Of a DNA stretch of 64,000 nt, positions 17,938 to 26,571 are shown one piece after another (the stretch's first letter is position 1; the number at the start of each line of letters is the position of its first letter). A program made the translations under genes and the position numbers. This DNA comes from JACJYC01 sp964558465 (lineage in GTDB: Bacteria > Bacteroidota > Bacteroidia > Chitinophagales > Saprospiraceae): the NCBI GenBank assembly GCA_964558465.1, contig CAZLEF010000006.1, positions 1 through 64,000 of the forward strand. Reading direction: 5' to 3'. The notes beneath the pieces were generated by a model, which was not told the origin of the DNA, made no database searches, and saw nothing but the letters and a program-made list of their open reading frames with translations.

Positions 17938-18597
17938 ATGTTTGCTGAACTAACCGAGGAATTGCGCCCATTCAACGCAAGCCTGGTCGCCGTTTCCAAA
18001 AAAAGGTCCATTCCTGAAATTCTGGCATTTTATGACCAGGGACAACGGGACTTCGGGGAAAATAAAGTTCAGGACCTGCTGGAAAGAAGAGCCCAATTGC
18101 CCGCCGACATCCGCTGGCATCTAATCGGCCACCTTCAAAGCAACAAAGTGAAACAAATTGCGCCCTTTATCCACCTTATTCATTCTGTCGACAGCCTCGA
18201 CCTTCTGGAAGAGATCCATAAACGGGCTTTGGCCAACGGACGAATCATTGACTGCCTGCTTCAATTTAAAATAGCGAAAGAACAAAGCAAATACGGGCTG
18301 AACGGCATTCAGGCGGCTTCCGCTCTGCTGGAGGACCCGCTCTTCAGCCGGCTCGCTCATGCGCGGATCTGCGGTGTAATGGGTATGGCGACCTTTACGG
18401 ACGATGAAAAACAGATCCGGCAGGAATTCAGAAACCTTGCCGGCATATTCCGGTCATTGAAAGATCGCTTTTTCAAGGACAAATCCCATTTTAAAGAAAT
18501 TTCAATGGGCATGTCCGCCGACTACAGGATCGCCTTGGAGGAAGGCAGCACAATGGTCCGGATCGGAACCCTGTTGTTTGAAGCCGCGGACCGCTGA
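17938..18597 (+). CDS. YggS/PLPBP-family pyridoxal-phosphate homeostasis protein
   Basis: This 219-residue protein has the family landmarks in order: the PLP-binding lysine in LVAVSKK, DFGENKVQ, the WHLIGHLQSNKVK motif, IHSVDS, GVMGMAT, and the C-terminal SMGMSADYRIALEEGSTMVRIGTLLF phosphate-binding segment. Members bind pyridoxal 5'-phosphate without known catalysis and buffer vitamin B6 and amino acid metabolism in the cytoplasm. The length is typical of the family. It follows the tRNA-Arg gene closely and ends before a bidirectional terminator. Confidence 0.93.
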   Translation: MFAELTEELRPFNASLVAVSKKRSIPEILAFYDQGQRDFGENKVQDLLERRAQLPADIRWHLIGHLQSNKVKQIAPFIHLIHSVDSLDLLEEIHKRALANGRIIDCLLQFKIAKEQSKYGLNGIQAASALLEDPLFSRLAHARICGVMGMATFTDDEKQIRQEFRNLAGIFRSLKDRFFKDKSHFKEISMGMSADYRIALEEGSTMVRIGTLLFEAADR

Positions 18598-18617
18598 TTC
18601 TGGACTTTTATCTGCAA

Positions 18618-18660
18618 CAAAAAAGGGCAGGAGGCACTGCCCCCTACCCTTCTGTTTTTA
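18618..18660. terminator. Bidirectional terminator between convergent genes
   Basis: GGGCAG (18625-18630) and CTGCCC (18637-18642) form a hairpin with an A-tract on its left (18619-18624) and a T-rich stretch on its right, so it can end transcripts from both the yggS-like gene and the lamin-tail gene. Confidence 0.65.
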
Positions 18661-18674
18661 TTTAATTACAATCT

Positions 18675-20942
18675 TTATTGCTTCACAAATCGCTGAATAA
18701 AACGTTCCTGGCCGTTTTCTGCCCGGATCAGGTATATGCCGGCGCTGAGATTCAGGCTTTGCAGATCTATTCGGAGGTTGCGGTCGCCTGCTTCCGTCAG
18801 CATATTGAAGAGGACTTTCCCATTCAGTTCGACAATGCTCACGCCCACCTGTCCCTGCAAATTGGCCGGCAATTCCACAAACAGTTCGTTTTGGGCCGGA
18901 TTGGGATAAATACCCAGGTTTTGGGCCGGGTTGGCGTTTTCGAAACTGGTTTCCAGCAACTCCGGCCGGTTCATTTGAGGGCCTGAGATCTCAACATCGT
19001 TGAAGGTTGCAGAAACCGTGTTGGTCGATACGTTGCTTTCCGTCGCGATGCCGATAAAGGTGCAGTTATTGAGATTCATAAAGACCTGGAACAATTTGAT
19101 CCAGGAGACGCCGTTTCCGGATACATAGCCTGCAAAACTGGTCCCGTTGCGCATTAACCGGATATACTTGTAGGAAGGGAGCCAGGGTTTTGCAAAAATG
19201 GAAGCTGCGCCATTGGTGGCTGACCGTGCCTTGAAATACACCTGGTTGCCCTGGCGCCGGAACATCCATGCCATTTTTGCCCCCGGCGCAAGGCTTTCCC
19301 GGATCATTATCCCCGCAGAGGCGTTGTAATTATTCACGTCCACCTCTGCTACAATTTCGCCGTTGCCGCAGAGCTCCTGGAAGGAAAATGTCACATTATC
19401 GTCGGTTGCACCCGGGCTGACGCAGTTGGTTGTCTGGGTCCATTCTCCATCGTCAATGGTCGTTGCACCGGAACACCCGATGGCAAAAGGATTCCAGCCC
19501 TCCGGAAGAGCCGGCTGACAATCGGTGGCATGATAGCCCAGTCCCCAGGAAGTATTGATGGCGTAGTTTGACCATTCAGCAGCAGGGCTGAAGGCGTCAG
19601 ATCCCTCGTTATCTCCTTTTTGAACGGAGTAAAAACGGCGCAGCGTAATATTTTCTGCGAAAATTGCAGCGTTGCCGATCTGTCCGATGACATCGAGCGT
19701 ACCTTCGCTGTTGCTCAATGAAACGGCGTCATTTCCGTTGTAGAAGCCGGCGCCGGAAAGCTGGTCGGCCAACGAGGTGAATTCTGCGGTTGCTCCACTA
19801 CTGCATAAGAGATAAACGCCTCCGCTGGGAACCGTACCGGTAAGGTTGATCGTCAAACCGGCAGAAGCGCTCCCGTTGAAATACATTTTCACCTGATACC
19901 CGCCATCGGCCAGATCAATATCGCTGCCGGTCGGGTTGTAGATTTCAAGGCATTTGTTGTTGCCGCTGCCTTCTACGTATTCGGAAAAAAACAAAGCCCC
20001 GCAATCGGGAATGACTGAGCAAGGCGCGGGGGCTGAGCCCAGGTTGTTATCGGTAAGGGTGCAAGCAGGTTCTTCTGAAAAAGTGGCGGTAAGCTGAATG
20101 GCGCCGGCGTCCGCGGGCATTTCTACCCCCTGGAAGGTATGAGAGGTTCCGGAATCCAGATCCCCTACGGATACGCTGGCGCTGCCATCGCCCGTCAGGT
20201 CCAGGGTTCCGCCCCCTGGCGCTCCGGAGAAAGTAACGGTTACGTTTGCCGTATAAGTATCATCGCCGGTACCAATGGAGTTTTGGCCGTCACATTCACT
20301 GATATTATCCACACTGATGGCGGAAATAATACATTCGATCATGATGCAATTGCTGGTATGGGCGCCGAGGCCTGTGACATCGTTGTTGGCAAACCCTTCC
20401 CATTCGGTCTCCAGCGTAATAAAAGCAGTTGGGCCCGTTCCGGCAGGATTGACGGTCACCCCTCCGGTTACCGTTGCTTTTCGGCGCAGGGTCCGGTCAA
20501 GGGTGGAAAGCCCGGTCGCCGTCCAGGCTGTTCCGGGGTCATTGCCAATTCTGCCGAAGATATCCACTGCTGCGCCGGTTGAAATTTTATAAAGATCGAA
20601 GGCGTCATCCCCGTTGTGGTTGACGACGGTAGAACTTACAACTCCGCCCGTATACCCGGTCGCAGATCCATTCCTTACAACAATCGTTGCTCCACTGGCC
20701 AGTATTCCACTGAGCGTAAGGGTTTGAGAGGGTGTGGCTGCACCATTGGAATATAACCGCAACTGATAACCCGAAAGGTCAACCGGGCCGGCAGTCGGAT
20801 TATAAATTTCGATGTACTTTTCAAAACTGCTTCCCTCAACGTATTCTGAAAAGAACAGATCGTTACAACCCGATGGTTGTGCGGTAACCAGCATGGAGAA
20901 CCCCATGGTAAAAAAAAGGATGATAGGTAGAAACCGATTCAT
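18675..20942 (-). CDS. Secreted protein with two lamin-tail domains and T9SS tail
   Basis: This 755-residue protein has a signal peptide (SMLVTAQ), a lamin-tail domain (DLFFSEYVEGSSFEKYIEIYNP), a short beta-rich linker, a second lamin-tail domain (ALFFSEYVEGSGNNKCLEIYNP), a beta-sandwich region resembling DUF1349-type modules (about 510-655; GIMIRESLAPGAKMAWMFRRQGN), and a T9SS type-A sorting tail (LGIYPNPAQNELFVEL...GIYLIRAENGQERFIQRFVKQ). Lamin-tail domains occur on many secreted bacterial proteins, often with nucleases, but no nuclease or other enzyme motif is visible. It is a cell-surface or released protein of unknown role. A possible promoter (TTTG, 17 nt, TACCCTTG) lies about 120 bp upstream on the minus strand. 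Confidence 0.82.
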   Translation of the reverse strand: MNRFLPIILFFTMGFSMLVTAQPSGCNDLFFSEYVEGSSFEKYIEIYNPTAGPVDLSGYQLRLYSNGAATPSQTLTLSGILASGATIVVRNGSATGYTGGVVSSTVVNHNGDDAFDLYKISTGAAVDIFGRIGNDPGTAWTATGLSTLDRTLRRKATVTGGVTVNPAGTGPTAFITLETEWEGFANNDVTGLGAHTSNCIMIECIISAISVDNISECDGQNSIGTGDDTYTANVTVTFSGAPGGGTLDLTGDGSASVSVGDLDSGTSHTFQGVEMPADAGAIQLTATFSEEPACTLTDNNLGSAPAPCSVIPDCGALFFSEYVEGSGNNKCLEIYNPTGSDIDLADGGYQVKMYFNGSASAGLTINLTGTVPSGGVYLLCSSGATAEFTSLADQLSGAGFYNGNDAVSLSNSEGTLDVIGQIGNAAIFAENITLRRFYSVQKGDNEGSDAFSPAAEWSNYAINTSWGLGYHATDCQPALPEGWNPFAIGCSGATTIDDGEWTQTTNCVSPGATDDNVTFSFQELCGNGEIVAEVDVNNYNASAGIMIRESLAPGAKMAWMFRRQGNQVYFKARSATNGAASIFAKPWLPSYKYIRLMRNGTSFAGYVSGNGVSWIKLFQVFMNLNNCTFIGIATESNVSTNTVSATFNDVEISGPQMNRPELLETSFENANPAQNLGIYPNPAQNELFVELPANLQGQVGVSIVELNGKVLFNMLTEAGDRNLRIDLQSLNLSAGIYLIRAENGQERFIQRFVKQ

Positions 20943-21183
20943 AAGTTAGTGTTTATAGTTAAACATGATTTAGCGCCAATGCCAAGTGTCTTGGAATGGA
21001 AACTTCAGATATTCTGATTCCGGGCGGATGCAGACAGCCTTTAACCGATAGCAGGGAAATACAAGGGTAAAGATAAAACCTTTATTCAAAAAAAGTCGGC
21101 AAGGGGCTATAAAAATTTAAAAAATTAATATTTAATTTATATGCAGATGATATGGTCGTACAAAATCTTCAGTTCTGATCGTT

Positions 21184-21191
21184 TATTTTTG
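21184..21191 (+). promoter_or_regulatory. Possible -7 promoter element of the HupE/UreJ-like gene
   Basis: TATTTTTG matches TAnnTTTG and lies 11 nt before the start codon, which would leave almost no leader. No TTTG is found at the -33 distance, so support is weak. Confidence 0.3.
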
Positions 21192-21202
21192 CTCTAAAAA
21201 GC

Positions 21203-21802
21203 ATGGGATCTGTTTTCGAAATCTATCTGGAACTAGGGTTTAAACATATTGCCGACCTGAAAGGGTACGACCATATCCTGTTCATTGTCGCTTTATGCGC
21301 CATCTATCGCCCGGCGGAATGGAAAAAGGTAGCCCTGCTGGCAACAGCGTTTACACTTGGGCATTCTGTCACCCTGGCGCTGGCTGCGATGGATATGATC
21401 CGGTTTCGTACGGAGTGGGTTGAGTTTCTGATTCCGGTCACCATTTGCCTGACCGCGCTTTACAATATTTTGATGAGTGAACGTTTTTCTGCCGGGAAGG
21501 GCGCGGGTATGGGCTTGTACCTGCTTCCGCTGGTATTCGGGTTGATCCACGGCATGGGTTTTTCAAATTTCCTCCGTTCGGCGCTTTTGCCCGGCGAGGA
21601 AAACGATCTGGTTTACCAGTTGCTGGCTTTTAATATCGGAGTGGAGTTGGGCCAGCTTTGTATTGTAGCCGTTATTTTACTGCTGACCTGGTTGGCCTTT
21701 GATTTGTTGAAGGTCAGGCGATGGGATTGGAAATTGTTTGTTTCCGGGGCGGTATTCGGGCCAGCCCTGATTATGGCGCTGGAGCGGTGGCCTTTTTTCT
21801 AG
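21203..21802 (+). CDS. HupE/UreJ-family integral membrane protein
   Basis: This 199-residue protein is almost wholly hydrophobic, with six or more predicted membrane helices. It carries the HupE/UreJ_2 landmarks: a conserved GFKHI...GYDHILFIVALC segment, TAFTLGHSVTLALA, and FGLIHGMGFSNFL. The repeated histidines in the membrane suggest metal handling, and relatives are associated with nickel or other divalent metal uptake. No hydrogenase or urease gene is nearby, so the substrate is unknown. It stands alone, convergent with the M16 peptidase gene. Confidence 0.85.
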   Translation: MGSVFEIYLELGFKHIADLKGYDHILFIVALCAIYRPAEWKKVALLATAFTLGHSVTLALAAMDMIRFRTEWVEFLIPVTICLTALYNILMSERFSAGKGAGMGLYLLPLVFGLIHGMGFSNFLRSALLPGEENDLVYQLLAFNIGVELGQLCIVAVILLLTWLAFDLLKVRRWDWKLFVSGAVFGPALIMALERWPFF

Positions 21803-21895
21803 TGCGACCAGACCGAATTAATTTAACGCTTTTTTTACTTTATCTGCTGATTTTCAATAGTTTGGCCTGTAATGGAACTTACGGCCTTTGGCACT

Positions 21896-21958
21896 AGTTG
21901 GCAATCTTTCAGTTCGCCACTCCACAGTCTGTCGACTGCCAACTGACGAACTGAAAGA
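21896..21958. repeat. Compound intergenic palindrome
   Basis: Between convergent genes lie nested inverted arms: AGTTGGCA (21896-21903) with TGCCAACT (21937-21944), TCTTTCAGTTCG (21905-21916) with CGAACTGAAAGA (21947-21958), and a central CAGTC/GACTG pair (21925-21929, 21934-21938). Pairings compete with each other. There is no adjoining U-run. It may be a REP-like element or a structured bidirectional 3' end. Confidence 0.5.
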
Positions 21959-21974
21959 CTGATAAATCGATCGA

Positions 21975-24746
21975 TTACGGCTTGGCCCTCCCGGGTTTCG
22001 GGATCGGATTGCCGTTGGTATCGATCAGAATGATCTCCATTCCGAGTTTTTCAAGTTCCGGCAGGATCTTTTCCTTGTCGCCGACCACCATGAAGGACAA
22101 ATCCTCCGGGCGAACGAGTTTTTTGGAAAGATCCCGGACATCTTGCAATTTCAGGTTCCGGACCTTTTGATCGTAGGTTTTGAAATAATCATCCGGCAGG
22201 TTGTACTCCACCATATCCAATAAAGAACCCAGTACAGCGCTGTTGGTCTCCCATTGTCCGGGCAATTGAAGCACCGTGTTTTGGGTTGTTTTTGCAAATT
22301 CTTCCTGGGTGATGGGGTTATCGCCGACGATCTGTTTGAATTCCTTCATAAGTTCTTCAACGGATTCTCTGGACTTATCCGTTTGGACCGGCGCATAAGC
22401 GATGAACGGGCGTTGTCCTTTGGCATCCGGGACAAAGGCGCCGGCGCCGTAAGACCAATGTTTGTCTTCGCGAAGGTTCATGTTGATCCGTGAAGTGAAT
22501 TCACCTCCCAAAACATTCACCATGGCTTCCCGGGCAATTTCGGAAATCTGACCGTAGGGTTCTACCAGGTAAGCGCCGAGGATCATAGATTGCTGCGATT
22601 CCGGCCGGTCCATCAGGAATAATTTTCCTTTGGTTCCGGTCTTGACCTGGGCGATGTTCTTGACCGGTGTTTTGCCTTTTTGCCATTGGCCGAAGCGCTG
22701 TTCCAGTTTGGGCAGCAGTTCCTCCATAGTTAGGTCGCCTACGACGACAAGGGTGGCGTTATTGGGTTTGATCCAGTCGTTATAGTATTTCATTACATCT
22801 TCCCGGGTCAGCGTCTGGACGGTTTCCTCATAACCCGAACCGGAAAGCGGCATGCTGTAAGCGTGGCCTTCGCCGTACAGGTATTTGGGCAGGACCCTGA
22901 GGGCCATTTGCATGGGGGAAGATTTCTCGCGTTTGATCTGCGCGAGCCGCTCGTTTTTAAGGCGGTCAAATTCTGCTTGCGGAAAAGAAGGATTCAGCGC
23001 CACATCTGCGAAGAGGTCCAAACTTGGATCAAGGGTAGGTTTCAGGGTATTGAGGCTGATAAAGGCTGCATCCAGGCTGGCATTGGTACCGATCCCGGCG
23101 CCTAACACCTGCAGTTCTTCACTGATCTGAAGGCCGGTCCGTTTTTTGGTCCCTTCATCCATCATATTCATTGCGAGGGAAGCCGCCCCTGCTTTGTCGG
23201 CTTTATCGGCAGAATAACCTGCGTCGAAAATCATATTCATGACAATCGTCGGTACATCCTGGCGTTGCGCCAATACGACCTTCATGCCATTTTTAAGGGT
23301 TGCCTTTTGAAGGTCGGGGAATTTTGCCCTGGCCGGTTCGGCCATTTCAGGCAATCCTTTGCTGCGGTCTACCTCAGAGGCTACCGTAGAGAATTCCGGG
23401 AAGGGGGTGCAAACAAGGGTATGGCGGCCCCTGGAAAGCCATTTCTGGCAGGCTTTCAGAATATCTGCAGGAGTTGCTTTTGAAATGATATTCAAGGTCT
23501 TTTTATAATAATCCGGGCTGCGGCCAAAAACCTCGTTTTCCGTCAGGATATCCGATTTGCCTCCGAAACCGCCGATTCGTTCCAGCCCTTTGATGAAATT
23601 GGCGAAATATTGTGATTTGGCTGTGTTCAATTCCTTTTCGGTAGGGCCGTCCCTGAGGAATTTTTCGAGTTCCTCGTTCATGACCGCTTCTACCTTATCC
23701 ACATCCTGGCCTGGTTTGACGTTGGCCTGGACGATAAAATTGCCGGCAATTTCCTTGGTCCATACAAAAGCATTGGCCGTGCTGGCGATTTGGTCCTCAT
23801 AGATCAAACGCTTGTACAGGCGGGAGTTTTTGCCTACGGACAGGATGTCAGAAGCCAGGTCGAGGTAGATCGCCTCCGGGGTACCCCATTCCGGGGTGTT
23901 CCAGAACATGGCAATGCGGGATTCGGGAACCCGGTCCTGATAAGTCTGGCGGGTATCCACCGTACGCACGGGGATATCCACTTCCGGCCGGACAATAGTG
24001 GGGCCTGCAGGGATATCTCCAAAATACTTGACGACCTTTTTATAGATCTCTTCCGTATTGACATCGCCGGCAACTGCAATAACGGCGTTGGCGGCGCCGT
24101 AATACGACTTGAACCATTCATGGACATCCTCCAGTGAGGCGGCGTTGAGGTCCTCCATTTCACCGATAACCGTCCAGGAATAAGGGTGCCCCTTTGGGAA
24201 CATGGCTTTGGTCATCAGGTCAAATTGTTTACCATAGGGCTGGTTTTCGCCCTGGCGTTTTTCATTTTGCACCACGCCGCGCTGTTCGTCGAGTTTGGCC
24301 TGGTCGATCGCCCCTAAAAGGTGGCCCATCCTGTCGCTTTCGAGCCAGAGCACCTGATCGAGGGCTGCCAGCGGGACATTCTGGAAGTAATTGGTGCGGT
24401 CGGTATTGGTCGTACCGTTCAAATCCGTTCCGCCGATCCTTTCCAGCACCTGGAAATAATCGTTATTGAAGTTTTCACTGCCGTTGAACATCAGGTGTTC
24501 AAACAAGTGTGCGAACCCGCTTTTGCCGGGCTTTTCGTTTTTTGACCCTACATGATACCAGACGTTGACCGCAGCGATCGGCGCTTTGTGGTCTTCGTGC
24601 ACGATCAGGGTGAGGCCGTTTGGCAGCACAAATTTTTTGTAGGGAATTTCAATATCATCCGGATTGAAGTACATTCCGGATTGGGAGAAGGCAGGCCCCA
24701 TAACGAAACCTAAAAGAACAGCCAGAAGGGTGAAACGTTTCAGCAT
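21975..24746 (-). CDS. Secreted two-domain M16 (pitrilysin-family) zinc peptidase
   Basis: This 923-residue protein has a signal peptide (GPAFSQ) and two M16 units. The N-terminal unit carries the inverted zinc motif HLFEH (His80, Glu83, His84) and a downstream Glu near residue 162 in VVQNEKRQ, so it should be catalytic. The C-terminal unit (from about 530, ATLKNGMKVVLAQRQDVPTIVMN) has AASLAMNMM where the zinc motif would be and is likely non-catalytic, as is usual in fused M16 proteins. It would degrade peptides in the periplasm. I start it at 24746, where the signal peptide begins; the frame from 24938 adds 64 unrelated residues. Confidence 0.9.
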   Translation of the reverse strand: MLKRFTLLAVLLGFVMGPAFSQSGMYFNPDDIEIPYKKFVLPNGLTLIVHEDHKAPIAAVNVWYHVGSKNEKPGKSGFAHLFEHLMFNGSENFNNDYFQVLERIGGTDLNGTTNTDRTNYFQNVPLAALDQVLWLESDRMGHLLGAIDQAKLDEQRGVVQNEKRQGENQPYGKQFDLMTKAMFPKGHPYSWTVIGEMEDLNAASLEDVHEWFKSYYGAANAVIAVAGDVNTEEIYKKVVKYFGDIPAGPTIVRPEVDIPVRTVDTRQTYQDRVPESRIAMFWNTPEWGTPEAIYLDLASDILSVGKNSRLYKRLIYEDQIASTANAFVWTKEIAGNFIVQANVKPGQDVDKVEAVMNEELEKFLRDGPTEKELNTAKSQYFANFIKGLERIGGFGGKSDILTENEVFGRSPDYYKKTLNIISKATPADILKACQKWLSRGRHTLVCTPFPEFSTVASEVDRSKGLPEMAEPARAKFPDLQKATLKNGMKVVLAQRQDVPTIVMNMIFDAGYSADKADKAGAASLAMNMMDEGTKKRTGLQISEELQVLGAGIGTNASLDAAFISLNTLKPTLDPSLDLFADVALNPSFPQAEFDRLKNERLAQIKREKSSPMQMALRVLPKYLYGEGHAYSMPLSGSGYEETVQTLTREDVMKYYNDWIKPNNATLVVVGDLTMEELLPKLEQRFGQWQKGKTPVKNIAQVKTGTKGKLFLMDRPESQQSMILGAYLVEPYGQISEIAREAMVNVLGGEFTSRINMNLREDKHWSYGAGAFVPDAKGQRPFIAYAPVQTDKSRESVEELMKEFKQIVGDNPITQEEFAKTTQNTVLQLPGQWETNSAVLGSLLDMVEYNLPDDYFKTYDQKVRNLKLQDVRDLSKKLVRPEDLSFMVVGDKEKILPELEKLGMEIILIDTNGNPIPKPGRAKP

Positions 24747-25070
24747 AACAAACGATTTGGTGAATGAATAATATGATTTGGACGCCAATCCAAACGCTTC
24801 TATCAGCGCGATTAGCTGGCCAAAAGATGAAAAAAATGAGAATTTGCTTGATTCCTGTAACCCGCGCCGGGCGCCGGGTGAACCCTTAATAAATCCAGAA
24901 ACAGGTAGAGAAACACAATTTGGTTTTAATCTGAACAATTAAAAGCAGTACAGGCCGGCTGATGATTAAAGAACAGACAAAATTAAACAAATCCGGGTGC
25001 ATGAAAGGGGCGTGTCCGGGATATTTTCTACGAATTCGGCAAGTTAATAGACAAACGACCATTTTGTATA
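24747..25070. other. Non-coding gap upstream of the M16 peptidase
   Basis: This 324-bp stretch should hold the peptidase promoter. A plausible but inexact element is a TTTG followed by TATTATTC on the minus strand about 25-50 bp before the start. I see no convincing gene in it; open frames here have no recognisable protein features. Confidence 0.4.
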
Positions 25071-25105
25071 AAAAAAACTGTCGCCCCGAAAAACCAAGGC
25101 GACAG
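25071..25105 (-). terminator. Intrinsic terminator with no upstream gene
   Basis: An 8-bp GC-rich stem with a 12-nt loop is followed on the minus strand by seven U residues. The nearest gene to its right (universal stress protein) runs the other way. Confidence 0.7.
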
Positions 25106-25190
25106 ACCAGGAGATAACTGATCTCCTTTAAACAATTGAACACCCAATTGACCTATATCTTATTATATTTTGAACTTCGATCGCTTGCAA
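25071..25190 (-). ncRNA. Candidate small RNA with two hairpins, unidentified
   Basis: On the minus strand an exact -7 element TATCTTTG (25193-25200) is followed by about 110 nt without a convincing gene. The unit then has a small hairpin GGAGAT/ATCTCC with a 5-nt loop, and a strong intrinsic terminator: CTGTCGCC/GGCGACAG arms (25078-25085, 25098-25105) followed by seven U (25071-25077). No minus-strand gene ends here, so the terminator needs another explanation. A frame starting at 25143 crosses the terminator but has no recognisable protein features. No TTTG is found at the -33 distance. Confidence 0.45.
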
Positions 25191-25357
25191 TGCAAAGATA
25201 AAGGCATTACAGATGCTTTTATCATGACAAAAATCAGCTAAAACAGTGATTTTTATTCTTTGCAGGTTGATCTATCCATTTGTTATTTTTATCAAATAAT
25301 TTTGCCCGGGGTTGGGTTCTTTTGTTAAAATTGATTCTCTTTGCCCTAAATGCCGAT

Positions 25358-26218
25358 ATGATGAAAAAGATCCTGTTTCCAACTGATTTTTCAGCAGCTG
25401 CCGACCGGGCGTTCATCTACGCTCTCCAACTGGCCGGCAAAACCGGAGCGTCCATAACTACCATACACATTTATAGCCGTCCTGATATTTCTGCCGTTCA
25501 TTTACCCGGCGCCCTGCAGGAATTCTATGATTCGGTGGATCTGTATGAATTCGAAAACTATAAGGATTCAATCCCGTCCCTGGTGGAAATGGCCAATGCT
25601 TACGGGTTTTCAAGGGTGGATCTGAAACACGTTCTGATGGAAGGCGAGACGGTAGAGTCGATCCTCTCGGTAGCCGAAAAGGACGGAATTGATCTGATCG
25701 TGATGGGCACTACGGGAGCGCGCGGTTTGAAGGAAATTTTTATAGGCAGTGTCACCGGGGAAATCCTTGAAAATGCCTGTTGTCCTGTGCTGGCGGTACC
25801 TGAAAAAGGAGAATTCGACGGGGTATTGAATAAAGTTGCCTTTGCCACTGGTTTCCAGCAAGAGGAAGTTAAGGCATTGGACCGGCTGATTGAACTATTG
25901 GCGCCTTTTCACCCTGAAATTCACTGTGTCAATGTGGACCTGGCGCATACCGAAAACATAATTCACCGGATGGATCAATTTGTTCCGGCGCTTAAAACCA
26001 AGGGAAGAAATATCATAACCCATGTATTGGACGGTACGGATTTTCAGGAAGCCATGATCGGGTTTCTGGAAACCCACTCCATTGATCTCCTGGCTATGGT
26101 CACCCACAAGCGGAATTTCATCCAGGAACTGTTTCATTACAGTAAAACAAAGATGCTTTCCTATCATTGCAATACCCCGGTTTTGGCGCTGCATTTAAAA
26201 TCAGATACAAAAGAATGA
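25358..26218 (+). CDS. Tandem universal stress protein
   Basis: This 286-residue protein has two UspA-type domains. The first (residues 1-145) begins MMKKILFPTDFSAAADRAF and has the ATP-binding signature VMGTTGARGLKEIFIGSVTGEILENACCPVLAVP. The second half (about 155-286) keeps the fold but a degenerate nucleotide loop (LAMVTHKRNFIQELFHYSKTKMLSYHCNTPVLAL). Such proteins help cells through stress and often bind ATP. I place the start at the ATG at 25358 (a second ATG follows at once), because the 26 residues upstream do not resemble the family. Its stop overlaps the next gene by ATGA, so it heads the operon running to 29799. Confidence 0.9.
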   Translation: MMKKILFPTDFSAAADRAFIYALQLAGKTGASITTIHIYSRPDISAVHLPGALQEFYDSVDLYEFENYKDSIPSLVEMANAYGFSRVDLKHVLMEGETVESILSVAEKDGIDLIVMGTTGARGLKEIFIGSVTGEILENACCPVLAVPEKGEFDGVLNKVAFATGFQQEEVKALDRLIELLAPFHPEIHCVNVDLAHTENIIHRMDQFVPALKTKGRNIITHVLDGTDFQEAMIGFLETHSIDLLAMVTHKRNFIQELFHYSKTKMLSYHCNTPVLALHLKSDTKE

Positions 26219-26565
26219 ACCTGAAAGTCCTGGCGCCCTTTTTATTATGTTTTTGCAGTATCACATTGTTTGCGCAAAACAAACCGTGGTATTTGTTTGC
26301 CGGCAAATCCCTGGCCGAACTGCGTGCAGACGGCCTTGTCACGCCCTCTCCGGGTTTCCGGCCCGCCCTCTTTTTTTTCCAGGCAGAAAAAAAAGAGCCA
26401 GGTGCAACCTTGCCTCACCCCCTGAAAACTCCGGAATTCTGGAAATTTAACGAACTCGCTTTTTTCTGCCGGATCGAGGTCAAACTGGAACGAATGGCAA
26501 AGATTCCGATCAAATTCAGGCTCGGGAAAGTCCAGGAAGTCGAAAAATTGGAAGGAAAATATTAG
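26215..26565 (+). CDS. Small exported protein, function unknown
   Basis: This 116-residue protein has a signal peptide (LLCFCSITLFAQ) and a mature part with a distinctive C-terminus (ELAFFCRIEVKLE, then IKFRLGKVQEVEKLEGKY). I do not recognise a characterised family, though small Bacteroidota proteins with this kind of FRLG...LEGK ending seem familiar. The start overlaps the stress-protein stop by ATGA, and the ABC ATPase starts 6 bp after its stop, so it is translated within one operon. A periplasmic or surface accessory role to the ABC system is only a guess. Confidence 0.8.
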   Translation: MNLKVLAPFLLCFCSITLFAQNKPWYLFAGKSLAELRADGLVTPSPGFRPALFFFQAEKKEPGATLPHPLKTPEFWKFNELAFFCRIEVKLERMAKIPIKFRLGKVQEVEKLEGKY

Positions 26566-26571
26566 AATCTT

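Noticed and set aside
24886..25143. Minus-strand frame of 85 codons in the peptidase upstream gap
   Set aside because: It crosses a strong intrinsic terminator soon after its start and has no recognisable protein features, so a non-coding unit is more likely.
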